A stretch of DNA of 64,000 nt from positions 6,604,393 to 6,668,392 of the forward strand of contig NC_091391.1 in NCBI RefSeq assembly GCF_038502225.1, given 5' to 3'. This DNA comes from Cherax quadricarinatus (lineage: Eukaryota > Arthropoda > Malacostraca > Decapoda > Parastacidae). Below, piece by piece: positions 40,376 through 53,210 of the stretch (position 1 is the stretch's first letter; each line of letters starts with the position of its first letter). The notes under the pieces are model-generated. The model was not told where the DNA came from. It searched no databases and saw only the letters and a list, made by a program, of their open reading frames with translations. The position numbers and the translations under genes are program-made.

Positions 40376-41339
40376 TATATCTCAGTATATATACACTGAG
40401 AGGTGTATATCTCAGTGTATATACACTGATAGGTGTATATCTCAGTGTATATACACTGAGAGGTGTAGTATATCTCAGTGTATATACACTGAGAGGTGTA
40501 GTATATCTCAGTGTATATACACTGAGAGGTGTATATCTCAGTGTATATACACTGATAGGTGTATATCTCAGTGTATATACACTGATAGGTGTATATCTCA
40601 GTGTATATACACTGATAGGTGTATATCTCAGTGTACATACACTGAGAGGTGTATATCTCAGTGTATATACACTGAGAGGTGTATATCTCAGTGTATATAC
40701 ACTGAGAGGTGTATATCTCAGTGTATATACACTGAGAGGTGTATATCTCAGTGTATATACACTGATAGGTGTATATCTCAGTGTATATACACTGAGAGGT
40801 GTATATCTCAGTGTATATACACTGATAGGTGTATATCTCAGTGTATATACACTGAGAGGTGTATATCTCAGTGTATATACACTGAGAGGTGTATATCTCA
40901 GTGTATATACACTGAGAGGTGTATATCTCAGTGTATATACACTGAGAGGTGTATATCTCAGTGTATATACACTGGGAGGTGTATATCTCAGTGTATATAC
41001 ACTGATAGGTGTATATCTCAGTGTATATACACTGAGAGGTGTATATCTCAGTGTATATACACTGATAGGTGTATATCTCAGTGTATATACACTGAGAGGT
41101 GTATATCTCAGTGTATATACACTGAGAGGTGTATATCTCAGTGTATATACACTGGGAGGTGTATATCTCAGTGTATATACACTGATAGGTGTATATCTCA
41201 GTGTATATACACTGAGAGGTGTATATCTCAGTGTATATACACTGATAGGTGTATATCTCAGTGTATATACACTGAGAGGTGTATATCTCAGTGTATATAC
41301 ACTGAGAGGTGTATATCTCAGTGTATATACACTGGTAGT
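40376..41339 (+). repeat. 30-bp palindromic satellite, array 1 (about 32 units)
   Basis: Each unit has a perfect inverted repeat centred on TATATA (TCAGTGTATATACACTGA, extended by CT/AG in most units to 22 bp) and an eight-base spacer GGTGTATA. The variants GATAGG and GGGAGG break the outermost pairs. The array is followed by TTATATTAATCAGTATTTTA, as at 52440. Confidence 0.97.
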
Positions 41340-41865
41340 TTATATTAATCAGTATTTTAGGTATTATTCTTGACTGGTGGTGAACAGGTGACCTGCAGCC
41401 TTAATGACCCTCACTACAGCCGTCATGTCTAACACGAAATCAACATTCTACTCGTCCGTTACAGTGATGGTACGTGGGAACAACAGTGACAACAGTACAC
41501 ACATGCTAAACCACTAATTTACATACAAATAACATAAGAACATAAGAAAGAAGGAACACTGCAGCAGGCCTACTGGTCCATGCGAGGCGGGTACAAGTCT
41601 CCTACCGGCTTAAACCAATGCCCCAACCTAGTCAGGTCAAGTCAAATTCACTTAAGGAAGGAACACGGCAATTGACCTAGCAGCACAAGCTAATCAGGTC
41701 CAACTCACACCTACTCATGTATTTATCTAACCTATTTTTAAAACTACACAAAGTTTTAGCGTCTATGACGGTACTCAGGAGTTTGTTCCCATGTCCTTAT
41801 ACACACTATGCATGTTTGTATTCTCCTTATTAGTTTTATATCATCAGCAAAGTGGGAATCATCAG
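41340..41865. repeat. Flank shared with array 2, then an interspersed repeat
   Basis: 41340-41410 (GACTGGTGGTGAACAGGTGA, CCTGCAGCCTTAATGACCCT) recurs at 52440-52520. 41535-41800 is the GCAGGCCTACTGGTCCATGC repeat, with fragments also at 15540 and 25285. Confidence 0.7.
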
Positions 41866-41940
41866 TCACTTAAACTAGAAACAGGAATGGTTCAAATATC
41901 GACCCTTGGGGCACCCCGCTTGATAATCTTGAGCATTCTG
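41866..41940 (-). pseudogene. Reverse transcriptase fragment C
   Basis: Minus-strand SSGVPQGSIFEPFLFLV, the same SGVPQGSVLGP block as fragment A, from another dead CR1/Jockey-like copy. A SINE (42018-42315) separates it from fragment D. Confidence 0.65.
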
Positions 41941-42017
41941 ATGCAACTTCCCTGACAGTCACATCTTCCCCCCTTCCCTCTATGACACTCTTGGATCCAC
42001 TAAGTGTCCCATAGCCC

Positions 42018-42315
42018 AATCGACCCCCTGAGGTCAGGGGGTCGATCCCGGGTACGAATGGACACATTACTAGGTGTTTCCTTAAGACACCTGCCGTCCA
42101 TGTTCACCTAGCAGTAAAATAGGTACCTGGATGTTAGTCGACTGGTGTGGGTCGCATCCTGGGGACAAAACTGACCTAATTTGCGGGAAATGCTCAGCAT
42201 AACAAGGGACTTTCTATATAGTAGTATGCGATTGATGTCAGCTATGATCTGTATACCTTGTACGTGTACTTCTATACCTTGTACATGTACTGGTAGAAAT
42301 AAAGATAGTATTAAT
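42018..42315 (+). repeat. tRNA-derived SINE, copy 5, longest form
   Basis: B-box GGGGTCGATCCCGGG, body AGGTACCTGGATGTTAGTCG, then GAAATGCTCAGCATAACAAG and CTTGTACATGTACTGGTAGA with an AATAAAGATAGTATTAATAT end. It shows that the 3' pieces at 7374, 28078 and 33240 belong to the same composite SINE. Inserted in a dead LINE. Confidence 0.82.
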
Positions 42316-42339
42316 ATTGAGATGGCATAGTGTTTTTGT

Positions 42340-42741
42340 GGTGTACAGTGTCAAATAGCTTTTTGTAGTCTAGGAAAGTGCAATCCACCCAACCCTCTCT
42401 GTCTCACTTCTGTTAAATTGTTATAGAATTCCCACAATTTAAGACAAAACTTGTCATCTCTGAACCCATGCTGGTCATTATGAAGCCACATCAAGGGTTC
42501 TAACACTCTCCTATCTTCTCCATTACCTTGTATGGCATACATGTTGGTCTCTAGTTCAACGCTGCCTGTCTGTCTAATTTCTTAAATATAGGGACAACAT
42601 TCACAGTCTTCTGGATCTCTGGCAACTGTCATATATTAACTAACTTCTTGTGGATCTTGGCCAGTGATCCAGTGCTTGTGTTCCTTCTGACAGAATCCAC
42701 AGTGACATCTTGTCAGGTCCCACTGACTTTGATGTGTCCGG

Positions 42742-42745
<4 letters not shown>
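42340..42745 (-). pseudogene. Reverse transcriptase fragment D
   Basis: Minus-strand pieces KSVGPDKMSLWILSE (about 42700) and HGFRDDKFCLKLWEFYNNLT (about 42450) correspond to the GPDG and QFGFR blocks of CR1/Jockey-like reverse transcriptases, with frameshifts between. In line with fragment C beyond the SINE. Confidence 0.72.

Positions 42746-42832
<87 letters not shown>
42744..42832 (+). repeat. (GT)n microsatellite
   Basis: About 42 GT units ending in GCGCGCGC, next to an antisense copy of the AATCGACCCCTGCAACCACA repeat (42837-43010). Confidence 0.95.
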
Positions 42833-42834
<2 letters not shown>

Positions 42835-43023
42835 CTCACCTAATTGTTGTTGCAGGGGTAGATTCACAGCTGCTGGCCCCGCCTCTTCACTGATCACTAC
42901 TAGGTCCACTCTCTCCCTGCTCCATGAGCTTTATCATACCCCTTCTTAAAACTAAGTATGGATACTGCCTTCCCTACATTACTCTCCAGATTGTTCCACT
43001 TCCTGACAACTCCACGACTGAAT

Positions 43024-46000
43024 ACACAAATAACCCGCACATAGAAGAGAGGAGCTTACGACACAAGAGAGGAGCTTACCACAGAAGAGAGGAGCTTACG
43101 ACAGAAGAGAGGAGTTTACCACAGAAGAGAGGAGCTTACGACAGAAGAGAGGAGTTTACGACAGAAGAGAGGAGCTTACGACAGAAGAGAGGAGCTTACG
43201 ACAGAAGAGAGGAGTTTACCACAGAAGAGAGGAGCTTACGACAGAAGAGAGGAGTTTACGACAGAAGAGAGGAGCTTACGACAGAAGAGAGGAACTTACG
43301 ACAGAAGAGAGGAGTTTACCACAGAAGAAAGGAGCTTACCACAGAAGAAAGGAGCTTACGACAGAAGAGAGGAGCTTACCACAGAAGAGAGGAGCTTACG
43401 ACAGAAGAGAGGAGCTTACCACAGAAGAGAGGAGCTTACGACACAAGAGAGGAGCTTACCACAGAAGAGAGGAGCTTACGACACAAGAGAGGAGCTAACC
43501 ACAGAAGAGAGGAGCTTACCACAGAAGAGAGGAGCTTACGACACAAGAGAGGAGCTTACCACAGAAGAGAGGAGCTTACGACACAAGAGAGGAGCTTACG
43601 ACACAAGAGAGGAGCTTACCACAGAAGAGAGGAGCTTACCACAGAAGAGAGGAGCTTACCACAGAAGAGAGGAGCTTACCACAGAAGAGAGGAGCTTACG
43701 ACACAAGAGAGGAGCTTACCACAGAAGAGAGGAGCTTACGACACAAGAGAGGAGCTTACCACAGAAGAGAGGAGCTTACGACAGAAGAGAGGAGCTTACC
43801 ACAGAAGAGAGGAGCTTACCACAGAAGAGAGGAGCTTACCACAGAAGAGAGGAGCTTACCACAGAAGAGAGGAGCTTACGACAGAAGAGAGGAGCTTACC
43901 ACAGAAGAGAGGAGCTTACGACAGAAGAGAGGAGCTTACGACAGAAGAGAGGAGCTTACCACAGAAGAGAGGAGCTTACGACAGAAGAGAGGAGTTTACC
44001 ACAGAAGAGAGGAGCTTACGACAGAAGAGAGGAGCTTACCACAGAAGAGAGGAGCTTACGACAGAAGAGAGGAGTTTACGACAGAATAGAGGAGCTTACG
44101 ACAGAAGAGAGGAGCTTACCACAGAAGAGAGGAGCTTACGACACAAGAGAGAAGCTTACCACAGAAGAGAGGAGCTTACGACACAAGAGAGAAGCTTACC
44201 ACAGAAGAGAGAAGCTTACCACAGAAGAGAGGAGCTTACCACAGAAGAGAGAAGCTTACCACAGAAGAGAGGAGCTTACCACAGAAGAGAGGAGCTTACG
44301 ACAGAAGAGAGGAGCTTACCACAGAAGAGAGGAGCTTACGACAGAAGAGAGGAGCTTACGACAGAAGAGAGGAGCTTACCACAGAAGAGAGGAGCTTACC
44401 ACAGAAGAGAGGAGCTTACGACAGAAGAGAGGAGTTTACGACAGAATAGAGGAGCTTACGACAGAAGAGAGGAGCTTACCACAGAAGAGAGGAGCTTACG
44501 ACACAAGAGAGGAGCTTACCACAGAAGAGAGGAGCTTACCACAGAAGAGAGGAGTTTACCACAGAAGAGAGGAGTTTACGACAGAAGAGAGGAGCTTACG
44601 ACAGAAGAGAGGAGTTTACCACAGAAGAGAGGAGCTTACGACAGAAGAGAGGAGCTTACGACAGAAGAGAGGAGCTTACGACAGAAGAGAAGAGCTTACG
44701 ACAGAAGAGAGGAGTTCATCACAGAAGAGAGGAGTTTACGACAGAAGAGAAGAGCTTACGACAGAAGAGAAGAGCTTACGACAGAAGAGAGGAGTTCACC
44801 ACAGAAGAGAGGAGCTTACGACAGAAGAGAGGAGCTTACGACAGAAGAGAGGAGCTTACGACAGAAGAGAAGAGCTTACGACAGAAGAGAGGAGTTCATC
44901 ACAGAAGAGAGGAGTTTACGACAGAAGAGAAGAGCTTACGACAGAAGAGAAGAGCTTACGACAGAAGAGAGGAGTTCATCACAGAAGAGAGGAGTTTACG
45001 ACAGAAGAGAGGAGTTTACGACAGAATAGAGGAGCTTACGACAGAAGAGAGGAGCTTACCACAGAAGAGAGGAGCTTACCACAGAAGAGAGGAGCTTACG
45101 ACAGAAGAGAGGAGTTTACGACAGAATAGAGGAGCTTACGACAGAAGAGAGGAGCTTACCACAGAAGAGAGGAGCTTACGACACAAGAGAGGAGCTTACC
45201 ACAGAAGAGAGGAGCTTACCACAGAAGAGAGGAGTTTACCACAGAAGAGAGGAGTTTACGACAGAAGAGAGGAGCTTACGACAGAAGAGAGGAGTTTACC
45301 ACAGAAGAGAGGAGCTTACGACAGAAGAGAGGAGCTTACGACAGAAGAGAGGAGCTTACGACAGAAGAGAAGAGCTTACGACAGAAGAGAGGAGTTCATC
45401 ACAGAAGAGAGGAGTTTACGACAGAAGAGAAGAGCTTACGACAGAAGAGAAGAGCTTACGACAGAAGAGAGGAGTTCACCACAGAAGAGAGGAGCTTACG
45501 ACAGAAGAGAGGAGTTTACGACAGAAGAGAGGAGTTTACGACAGAAGAGAGGAGCTTACGACAGAAGAGAGGAGTTTACCACAGAAGAGAGGAGTTTACG
45601 ACAGAAGAGAGGAGTTTACCACAGAAGAGAGGAGTTTACGACAGAAGAGAGGAGTTTACGACAGAAGAGAGGAGTTTACGACAGAAGAGAGGAGTTTACC
45701 ACAGAAGAGAGGAGTTTACGACAGAAGAGAGGAGTTTACCACAGAAGAGAGGAGTTTACGACAGAAGAGAGGAGTTTACGACAGAAGAGAGGAGTTTACC
45801 ACAGAAGAGAGGAGCTTACGACAGAAGAGAGGAGCTTACCACAGAAGAGAGGAGCTTACGACAGAAGAGAGGAGCTTATGACAGAAGAGAGGAGCTTACG
45901 ACAGAAGAGAGGAGTTTACGACAGAAGAGAGGAGTTTACCACAGAAGAGAGGAGCTTACGACAGAAGAGAGGAGCTTACGACAGAAGAGAGGAGCTTACC

Positions 46001-47133
46001 ACAGAAGAGAGGAGCTTACGACAGAAGAGAGGAGCTTACCACAGAAGAGAGGAGCTTACGACAGAAGAGAGGAGCTTACCACAGAAGAGAGGAGTTTACG
46101 ACAGAAGAGAGGAGTTTACCACAGAAGAGAGGAGCTTACGACAGAAGAGAGGAGCTTACGACAGAAGAGAGGAGCTTACCACAGAAGAGAGGAGCTTACG
46201 ACAGAATAGAGGAGCTTACCACAGAAGAGAGGAGTTTACCACAGAAGAGAGGAGCTTACGACAGAAGAGAGGAGCTTACGACAGAATAGAGGAGCTTACG
46301 ACAGAAGAGAGGAGCTTACCACAGAAGAGAGAAGCTTACGACAGAAGAGAGGAGTTTACCACAGAAGAGAGGAGCTTACCACAGAAGAGAGAAGCTTACG
46401 ACAGAAGAGAGGAGCTTACGACAGAAGAGAGGAGCTTACGACAGAAGAGAGGAGCTTACGACAGAAGAGAGGAGCTTACGACAGAAGAGAGGAGCTTACG
46501 ACAGAAGAGAGGAGCTTACGACAGAAGAGAGGAGCTTACCACAGAAGAGAGGAGCTTACGACAGAAGAGAGGAGTTTACGACAGAAGAGAGGAGCTTACG
46601 ACAGAAGAGAGGAGCTTACGACAGAAGAGAGGAGCTTACGACAGAATAGAGGAGCTTACGACAGAAGAGAGGAGCTTACGACAGAAGAGAGGAGCTTACG
46701 ACAGAAGAGAGGAGCTTACGACAGAAGAGAGGAGCTTACGACAGAAGAGAGGAGTTTACGACAGAAGAGAGGAGCTTACGACAGAAGAGAGGAGCTTACG
46801 ACAGAAGAGAGGAGCTTACGACAGAAGAGAGGAGTTTACGACAGAAGAGAGGAGCTTACGACAGAAGAGAGGAGCTTACGACAGAAGAGAGGAGTTTACG
46901 ACAGAAGAGAGGAGCTTACGACAGAAGAGAGGAGCTTACGACAGAATAGAGGAGCTTACGACAGAAGAGAGGAGCTTACGACAGAAGAGAGGAGCTTACG
47001 ACAGAATAGAGGAGTTTACGACAGAAGAGAAGAGTTTACGACAGAAGAGAAGAGCTTACGACGACGTTCCGGACCAAGTCGGACCGAAACGTCGTGGTAA
47101 GCTCCTCTCTTCTATGTGCGGGTTATTTGTGTA
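43024..47133. repeat. 20-bp satellite (about 201 units) framed by a 37-bp inverted repeat
   Basis: Array 43043-47062, unit ACAGAAGAGAGGAGCTTACG, with TTACC, GTTTAC, ACACAAG and GAATAG variants. The outer limits 43024-43060 and 47097-47133 are exact reverse complements (TACACAAATAACCCGCACAT then AGAAGAGAGGAGCTTAC). Between array and right arm lies GTTCCGGACCAAGTCGGACC, GAAACGTCGTGG, the centre of the hairpin repeat seen at 23310. The array therefore occupies the left stem of a hairpin element. Long frames rich in RREELTTEERSL are by-products of the 60-bp frame period. Confidence 0.96.
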
Positions 47134-47236
47134 TCGTTCCAGTCACGGTATTGTGACTTTTGTGATCCACGACTGAAGAAATACTTCCTAACATCCCTGT
47201 GACTCATCAGAGTTTTTAACTTCCAACTGTGACCCC

Positions 47237-47237
<1 letters not shown>

Positions 47238-47318
<81 letters not shown>
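47238..47318 (+). repeat. (GT)n microsatellite
   Basis: About 40 GT units, in the 350-bp gap between the two large 20-bp arrays; no gene in that gap. Confidence 0.95.
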
Positions 47319-47320
<2 letters not shown>

Positions 47321-47486
47321 TGCGTGTGTGTCTCCCCCCTAACCAGCCCATATCACAACATCTGCATCCTCCCCTAATTAGGTGCCAGGTCTCCTGATGC
47401 GGCTTCAGGAGTCCACCTATTTCCATCAGTATTCCTGACGTAGTCGGAGCCTTAAGTGCGATGGACACAGTGTATTACACATAACA

Positions 47487-50400
47487 ACAAGTGTCCCTTG
47501 GAGACCACATGTGTTCCCTGGAGACCACAGGTGTCCCCTGGAGACCACATGTGTCCCCTGGAGACCACACGTGTTCCCTGGAGACCACAAGTGCCCCCTG
47601 GATACCACAAGTGCCCCCTGGAGACCCCATGAGTTCCCTGGGGACCACATGCGTCCCCTGGAGACCACAAGTGTTCCCTGGAGATCACACGTGTTCCCTG
47701 GAGACCACACGTGTTCCCTGGAGACCACAAGTGTTCCCTGGAGACCACAAGTGTCCCCTGGAGACCACATGTGTCTCCTGGATACCACAAGTGTCTCCTG
47801 GATACCACAAATGTCCCCTGGAGACCACAAGTGTCCCCTAGAGACCACAAGTGTTCCCTGGAGACCATAAGTGTCCCCTGAAGACCACAAGTGTCCCCTG
47901 GAGACCACAAGTGTCCCCTGGAGACCACAAGTGTCCCCTGGAGACCACAAGTGTCCCCTAGAGACCACAAGTGTTCCCTGGAGACCATAAGTGTCCCCTG
48001 AAGACCACAAGTGTCCCCTGGAGACCACAAGTGTCCCCTGGAGACCACAAGTGTCCCCTGGAGACCACAAGTGTCCCCTGGAGACCACAAGAGTCTCCTG
48101 GAGACCACAAGTGTCCCCTGGAGACCACAAGTGTCCCCTGGAGACCACAAGTGTCCCCTGAAGACCACAAGTGTCCCCTGGAGACCGCATGCGTCCCCTG
48201 GAGACCACAAGTGTTCCCTGGAAACCACAAGCGTCCCCTGGAAACCACAAGCGTCCCCTGGAGACCACAAGCGTCCCCTGGAGACCACAAGCGTCCCCTG
48301 GAGACCACAAGTGTCCCCTGGGGACCACAAGTGTCCCCTGGAGACCACAAGTGTCTCCTGGAGACCACAAGTGTCCCTTGGAGACCACAAGTGTCCCCTG
48401 GAGACCACAAGTGTCACCTGGAGACCACAAGTGTCTCCTGGAGATCACAAGTGTCTCTTGGAGACCACAAGTGTCTCCCGGAGACCACAAGTGTCTCCTG
48501 GAGACCACAAGTGTCTCCTGGAGACCACAAGTGTCTCCTGGAGACCACAAGTGTCTCCTGGAGACCACAAGTGTCTCCTGGAGACCACAAGTGTCTCCTG
48601 GAGACCACAAGTGTCTCCTGGAGACCACAAGTGTCTCCTGGAGACCACAAGTGTCTCCTGGAGACCACAAGTGTCTCCTGGAGACCACAAGTGTCTCCTG
48701 GAGACCACAAGTGTCTCCTGGAGACCACAAGTGTCTCCTGGAGACCACAAGTGTCTCCTGGAGACCACAAGTGTCTCCTGGAGACCACAAGTGTCTCCTG
48801 GAGACCACAAGTGTCTCCTGGAGACCACAAGTGTCTCCTGGAGACCACAAGTGTCCCCTGGAGACCACAAGTGTCTCCTGGAGACCACAAGTGTCCCCTG
48901 GAGACCACAAGTGTCTCCTGGAGACCACAAGTGTCTCCTGGAGACCACAAGTGTCCCCTGGAGACCACAAGTGTCTTCTGGAGACCACAAGTGTCTCCTG
49001 GAGACCACAAGTGTCCCCTGGAGACCACAAGTGTCTCCTGGAGACCACAAGTGTCTCCTGGAGACCACAAGTGTCCCCTGGAGACCACAAGTGTCTCCTG
49101 GAGACCACAAGTGTCTCCTGGAGACCACAAGTGTCTCCTGGAGACCACAAGTGTCTCCTGGAGACCACAAGTGTCTCCTGGAGACCAAAAGAGTCTCCTG
49201 GAGACCACAAGTGTCTCCTGGAGACCACAAGTGTCTCCTGGAGACCACAAGTGTCTCCTGGAGACCACAAGTGTCTCCTGGAGACCACAAGTGTCTCCTG
49301 GAGACCACAAGTGTCTCCTGGAGACCACAAGTGTCTCCTGGAGACCACAAGTGTCTCCTGGAGACCACAAGTGTCTCCTGGAGACCACAAGTGTCTCCTG
49401 GAGACCACAAGTGTCTCCTGGAGACCACAAGTGTCTCCTGGAGACCACAAGTGTCTCCTGGAGACCACAAGTGTCTCCTGGAGACCACAAGTGTCTCCTG
49501 GAGACCACAAGTGTCTCCTGGAGACCACAAGTGTCTCCTGGAGACCACAAGTGTCTCCTGGAGACCACAAGTGTCTCCTGGAGACCACAAGTGTCTCCTG
49601 GAGACCACAAGTGTCTCCTGGAGACCACAAGTGTCTCCTGGAGACCACAAGTGTCTCCTGGAGACCACAAGTGTCTCCTGGAGACCACAAGTGTCTCCTG
49701 GAGACCACAAGTGTCTCCTGGAGACCACAAGTGTCTCCTGGAGACCACAAGTGTCTCCTGGAGACCACAAGTGTCTCCTGGAGACCACAAGTGTCTCCTG
49801 GAGACCACAAGTGTCTCCTGGAGACCACAAGTGTCTCCTGGAGACCACAAGTGTCTCCTGGAGACCACAAGTGTCTCCTGGAGACCACAAGTGTCCCCTG
49901 GAGACCACAAGTGTCCCCTGGAGACCACAAGTGTCCCCTGGAGACCACAAGTGTCCCCTGGAGACCACAAGTGTCCCCTGGAGACCACAAGTGTCCCCTG
50001 GAGACCACAAGTGTCCCCTGGAGACCACAAGTGTCCCCTGGAGACCACAAGTGTCTCCTGGAGACCACAAGTGTCCCCTGGAGACCACAAGTGTCCCCTG
50101 GAGACCACAAGTGTCCCCTGGAGACCACAAGTGTCCCCTGGAGACCACAAGTGTCTCCTGGAGACCACAAGTGTCTCCTGGAGACCACAAGTGTCTCCTG
50201 GAGACCACAAGTGTCTCCTGGAGACCACAAGTGTCTCCTGGAGACCACAAGTGTCTCCTGGAGACCACAAGGGTCTCCGGGAGACCACAAGTGTCTCCTG
50301 GAGACCACAAGTGTCTCCTGGAGACCACAAGTGTCTCCTGGAGACCACAAGTGTCTCCTGGAGACCACAAGTGTCTCCTGGAGACCACAAGTGTCTCCTG

Positions 50401-51934
50401 GAGACCACAAGTGTCTCCTGGAGACCACAAGTGTCTCCTGGAGACCACAAGTGTCTCCTGGAGACCACAAGTGTCTCCTGGAGACCACAAGTGTCTCCTG
50501 GAGACCACAAGTGTCTCCTGGAGACCACAAGTGTCCCCTGGAGACCACAAGTGTCCCCTGGAGACCACAAGTGTCCCCTGGAGACCACAAGTGTCCCCTG
50601 GAGACCACAAGTGTCCCCTGGAGACCACAAGTGTCCCCTGGAGACCACAAGTGTCCCCTGGAGACCACAAGTGTCCCCTGGAGACCACAAGTGTCTCCTG
50701 GAGACCACAAGTGTCCCCTGGAGACCACAAGTGTCCCCTGGAGACCACAAGTGTCTCCTGGAGACCACAAGTGTCTCCTGGAGACCACAAGTGTCTCCTG
50801 GAGACCACAAGTGTCTCCTGGAGACCACAAGTGTCTCCTGGAGACCACAAGTGTCTCCTGGAGACCACAAGTGTCTCCTGGAGACCACAAGTGTCTCCTG
50901 GAGACCACAAGTGTCTCCTGGAGACCACAAGTGTCTCCTGGAGACCACAAGTGTCTCCTGGAGACCACAAGTGTCTCCTGGAGACCACAAGTGTCTCCTG
51001 GAGACCACAAGTGTCTCCTGGAGACCACAAGTGTCTCCTGGAGACCACAAGTGTCTCCTGGAGACCACAAGTGTCTCCTGGAGACCACAAGTGTCTCCTG
51101 GAGACCACAAGTGTCTCCTGGAGACCACAAGTGTCTCCTGGAGACCACAAGTGTCTCCTGGAGACCACAAGTGTCCCCTGGAGACCACAAGTGTCTCCTG
51201 GAGACCACAAGTGTCTCCTGGAGACCACAAGTGTCTCCTGGAGACCACAAGTGTCTCCTGGAGACCACAAGTGTCTCCTGGAGACCACAAGTGTCTCCTG
51301 GAGACCACAAGTGTCTCCTGGAGACCACAAGTGTCTCCTGGAGACCACAAGTGTCTCCTGGAGACCACAAGTGTCTCCTGGAGACCACAAGTGTCTCCTG
51401 GAGACCACAAGTGTCCCCTGGAGACCACAAGTGTCTCCTGGAGACCACAAGTGTCTCCTGGAGACCACAAGTGTCTCCTGGAGACCACAAGTGTCTCCTG
51501 GAGACCACAAGTGTCTCCTGGAGACCACAAGTGTCTCCTGGAGACCACAAGTGTCTCCTGGAGACCACAAGTGTCTCCTGGAGACCACAAGTGTCCCCTG
51601 GAGACCACAAGTGTCTCCTGGAGACCACAAGTGTCCCCTGGAGACCACAAGTGTCTCCTGGAGACCACAAGTGTCTCCTGGAGACCACAAGTGTCTCCTG
51701 GAGACCACAAGTGTCTCCTGGAGACCACAAGTGTCTCCTGGAGACCACAAGTGTCTCCTGGAGACCACAAGTGTCTCCTGGAGACCACAAGTGTCTCCTG
51801 GAGACCACAAGTGTCTCCTGGAGACCACAAGTGTCTCCTGGAGACCACAAGTGTCTCCTGGAGACCACAAGTGTCTCCTGGAGACCACAAGTGTCTCCTG
51901 GAGACCACAAGTGTCTCCTGGAGACCACAAGTGT
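47487..51934. repeat. 20-bp satellite, unit GAGACCACAAGTGTCTCCTG, about 222 units
   Basis: Very uniform from 48420 to 51934, varying mainly GTGTCTCC/GTGTCCCC in blocks. The left 900 bp is diverged (GGATACCAC, TTCCCTG, GCGTCC). Local higher-order structure: a 120-bp duplication (47821-47940 with 47941-48060) and a three-unit, 60-bp rhythm around 48900-49080. GAGAC and GTCTC in each unit are inverted. All six frames stay open for kilobases, so the frames of up to 1,500 codons have no coding meaning. Confidence 0.97.
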
Positions 51935-52003
51935 ACTCTAACAAGGATATATTATCAATATACAAGTATACCACTTAGTGTATATACACAGGTATGTCTC
52001 TCA

Positions 52004-52440
52004 GTGTATATATACTGAGAGGTGTATATCTCAGTGTATATACACTGAGAGGTGTATATCTCAATATATATACACTGAGAGGTGTATATGTTAATATATA
52101 TACACTGAGAGGTGTATATCTCAGTGTATATACACTGAGAGGTGTATATCTCAGTGTATATACACTGAGAGGTGTATATCTCAGTGTATATACACTGAGA
52201 GGTGTATATCTCATTGTATATACACTGGGAGGTGTATATCTCAGTGTATATACACTGAGAGGTGTATATCTCAGTGTATATACACTGAGAGGTGTATATC
52301 TCAGTGTATATACACTGAGAGGTGTATATCTCAGTGTATATACACTGAGAGGTGTATATCTCAGTGTATATACACTGAGAGGTGTATATCTCAGTGTATA
52401 TACACTGGGAGGTGTATATCTCAGTGTATATACAGTGGTA
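52004..52440 (+). repeat. 30-bp palindromic satellite, array 2 (about 14 units)
   Basis: Same unit and palindrome as 40376-41339, more diverged at its left end (TTAATATATA variants). The right flank TTATATTAATCAGTATTTTA, GGTGACCTGCAGCCTTAATG is shared with array 1, so a segment including flank was duplicated about 11 kb away. Confidence 0.96.
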
Positions 52441-52529
52441 GTTTATATTAATCAGTATTTTAGGTATTAAAGTATTCTTGACTGGTGGTGACCAGGTGAC
52501 CTGCAGCCTTAATGACCCTGGTGTAGTAG

Positions 52530-52913
52530 ATAGATTTCAAACCTCATTAACTAGCCCATCGTAATGACCCTCGAGTAGGAAACAAGCACCAGACAATCCT
52601 GGTCCAGGACCAACAGCAACAACCTGATGAACTAGACAAGCACCAGAGCTACAGGTACAAGAACGTCTTATTCCTGACGTAACAAGAATATTTGTCGTAG
52701 TATTGAAGGATGTGACGTAAGTCTCAACGATCCGTACGGGTGGACTATAGTGAATGTGTGACGGTGGATCGATCCCACATTCTTCTCCCATTCGTGTGTG
52801 TGAGAGAGCTAGTGTTATTGTGATCGTGACCGTCGAGTCTCAGCTCCTGGCTCCGTGTTCAGGTTGAATGGTGTTAATTCAATGGCGTTGAATCAATGGT
52901 ATTGTGAGCAACA
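52530..52913. other. Short single-copy-like stretch
   Basis: No gene or repeat recognised; AGACAAGCACCAGAGCTACA-type text near 52630 resembles 32450 (GGCAAGCACCAGACGAGCC), hinting at a minor repeat. Confidence 0.4.
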
Positions 52914-53210
52914 ATGCAACACAACACACTACACAAACAACACAAACACAACACAACACAAACAACACAAACACAACACAACACTGCACAACACAAACAC
53001 AACACACAACACAAACAAAACACTACACTACACAACACTACACAACACTACACAACACTACACAACACTACACAACACAACACAACACAACACAACACAA
53101 CACAACACAACACAAACACAAACACAACACAACACAACACAACACAACACAACACAAACACTACACAACACAAACACAACACTTTCGACACAACACAACC
53201 ACAACTTCAA
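52914..53210 (+). repeat. Pentanucleotide satellite, CACAA-rich left edge
   Basis: Runs of CACAA with CACTA and CACAAA slips. Start of the large pentamer domain. Confidence 0.95.

Noticed and set aside
40369..41373. 334-residue protein with YLSVYTLRG repeats
   Set aside because: Frame produced by the 30-bp palindromic satellite; the second array gives the same with no conserved start.
42924..47176. Frames of 701 and 432 residues rich in RREELTTEERSL, like a charged repeat protein
   Set aside because: They follow exactly the 20-bp satellite and are broken by ordinary unit variants; no start context, and the array lies in a hairpin repeat.
47426..52018. Open frames of up to 1,500 codons on both strands
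   Set aside because: The 20-bp unit has no stop in any frame and a 60-bp frame period, so all six frames stay open. The products are the same 20-residue cycle without family resemblance.
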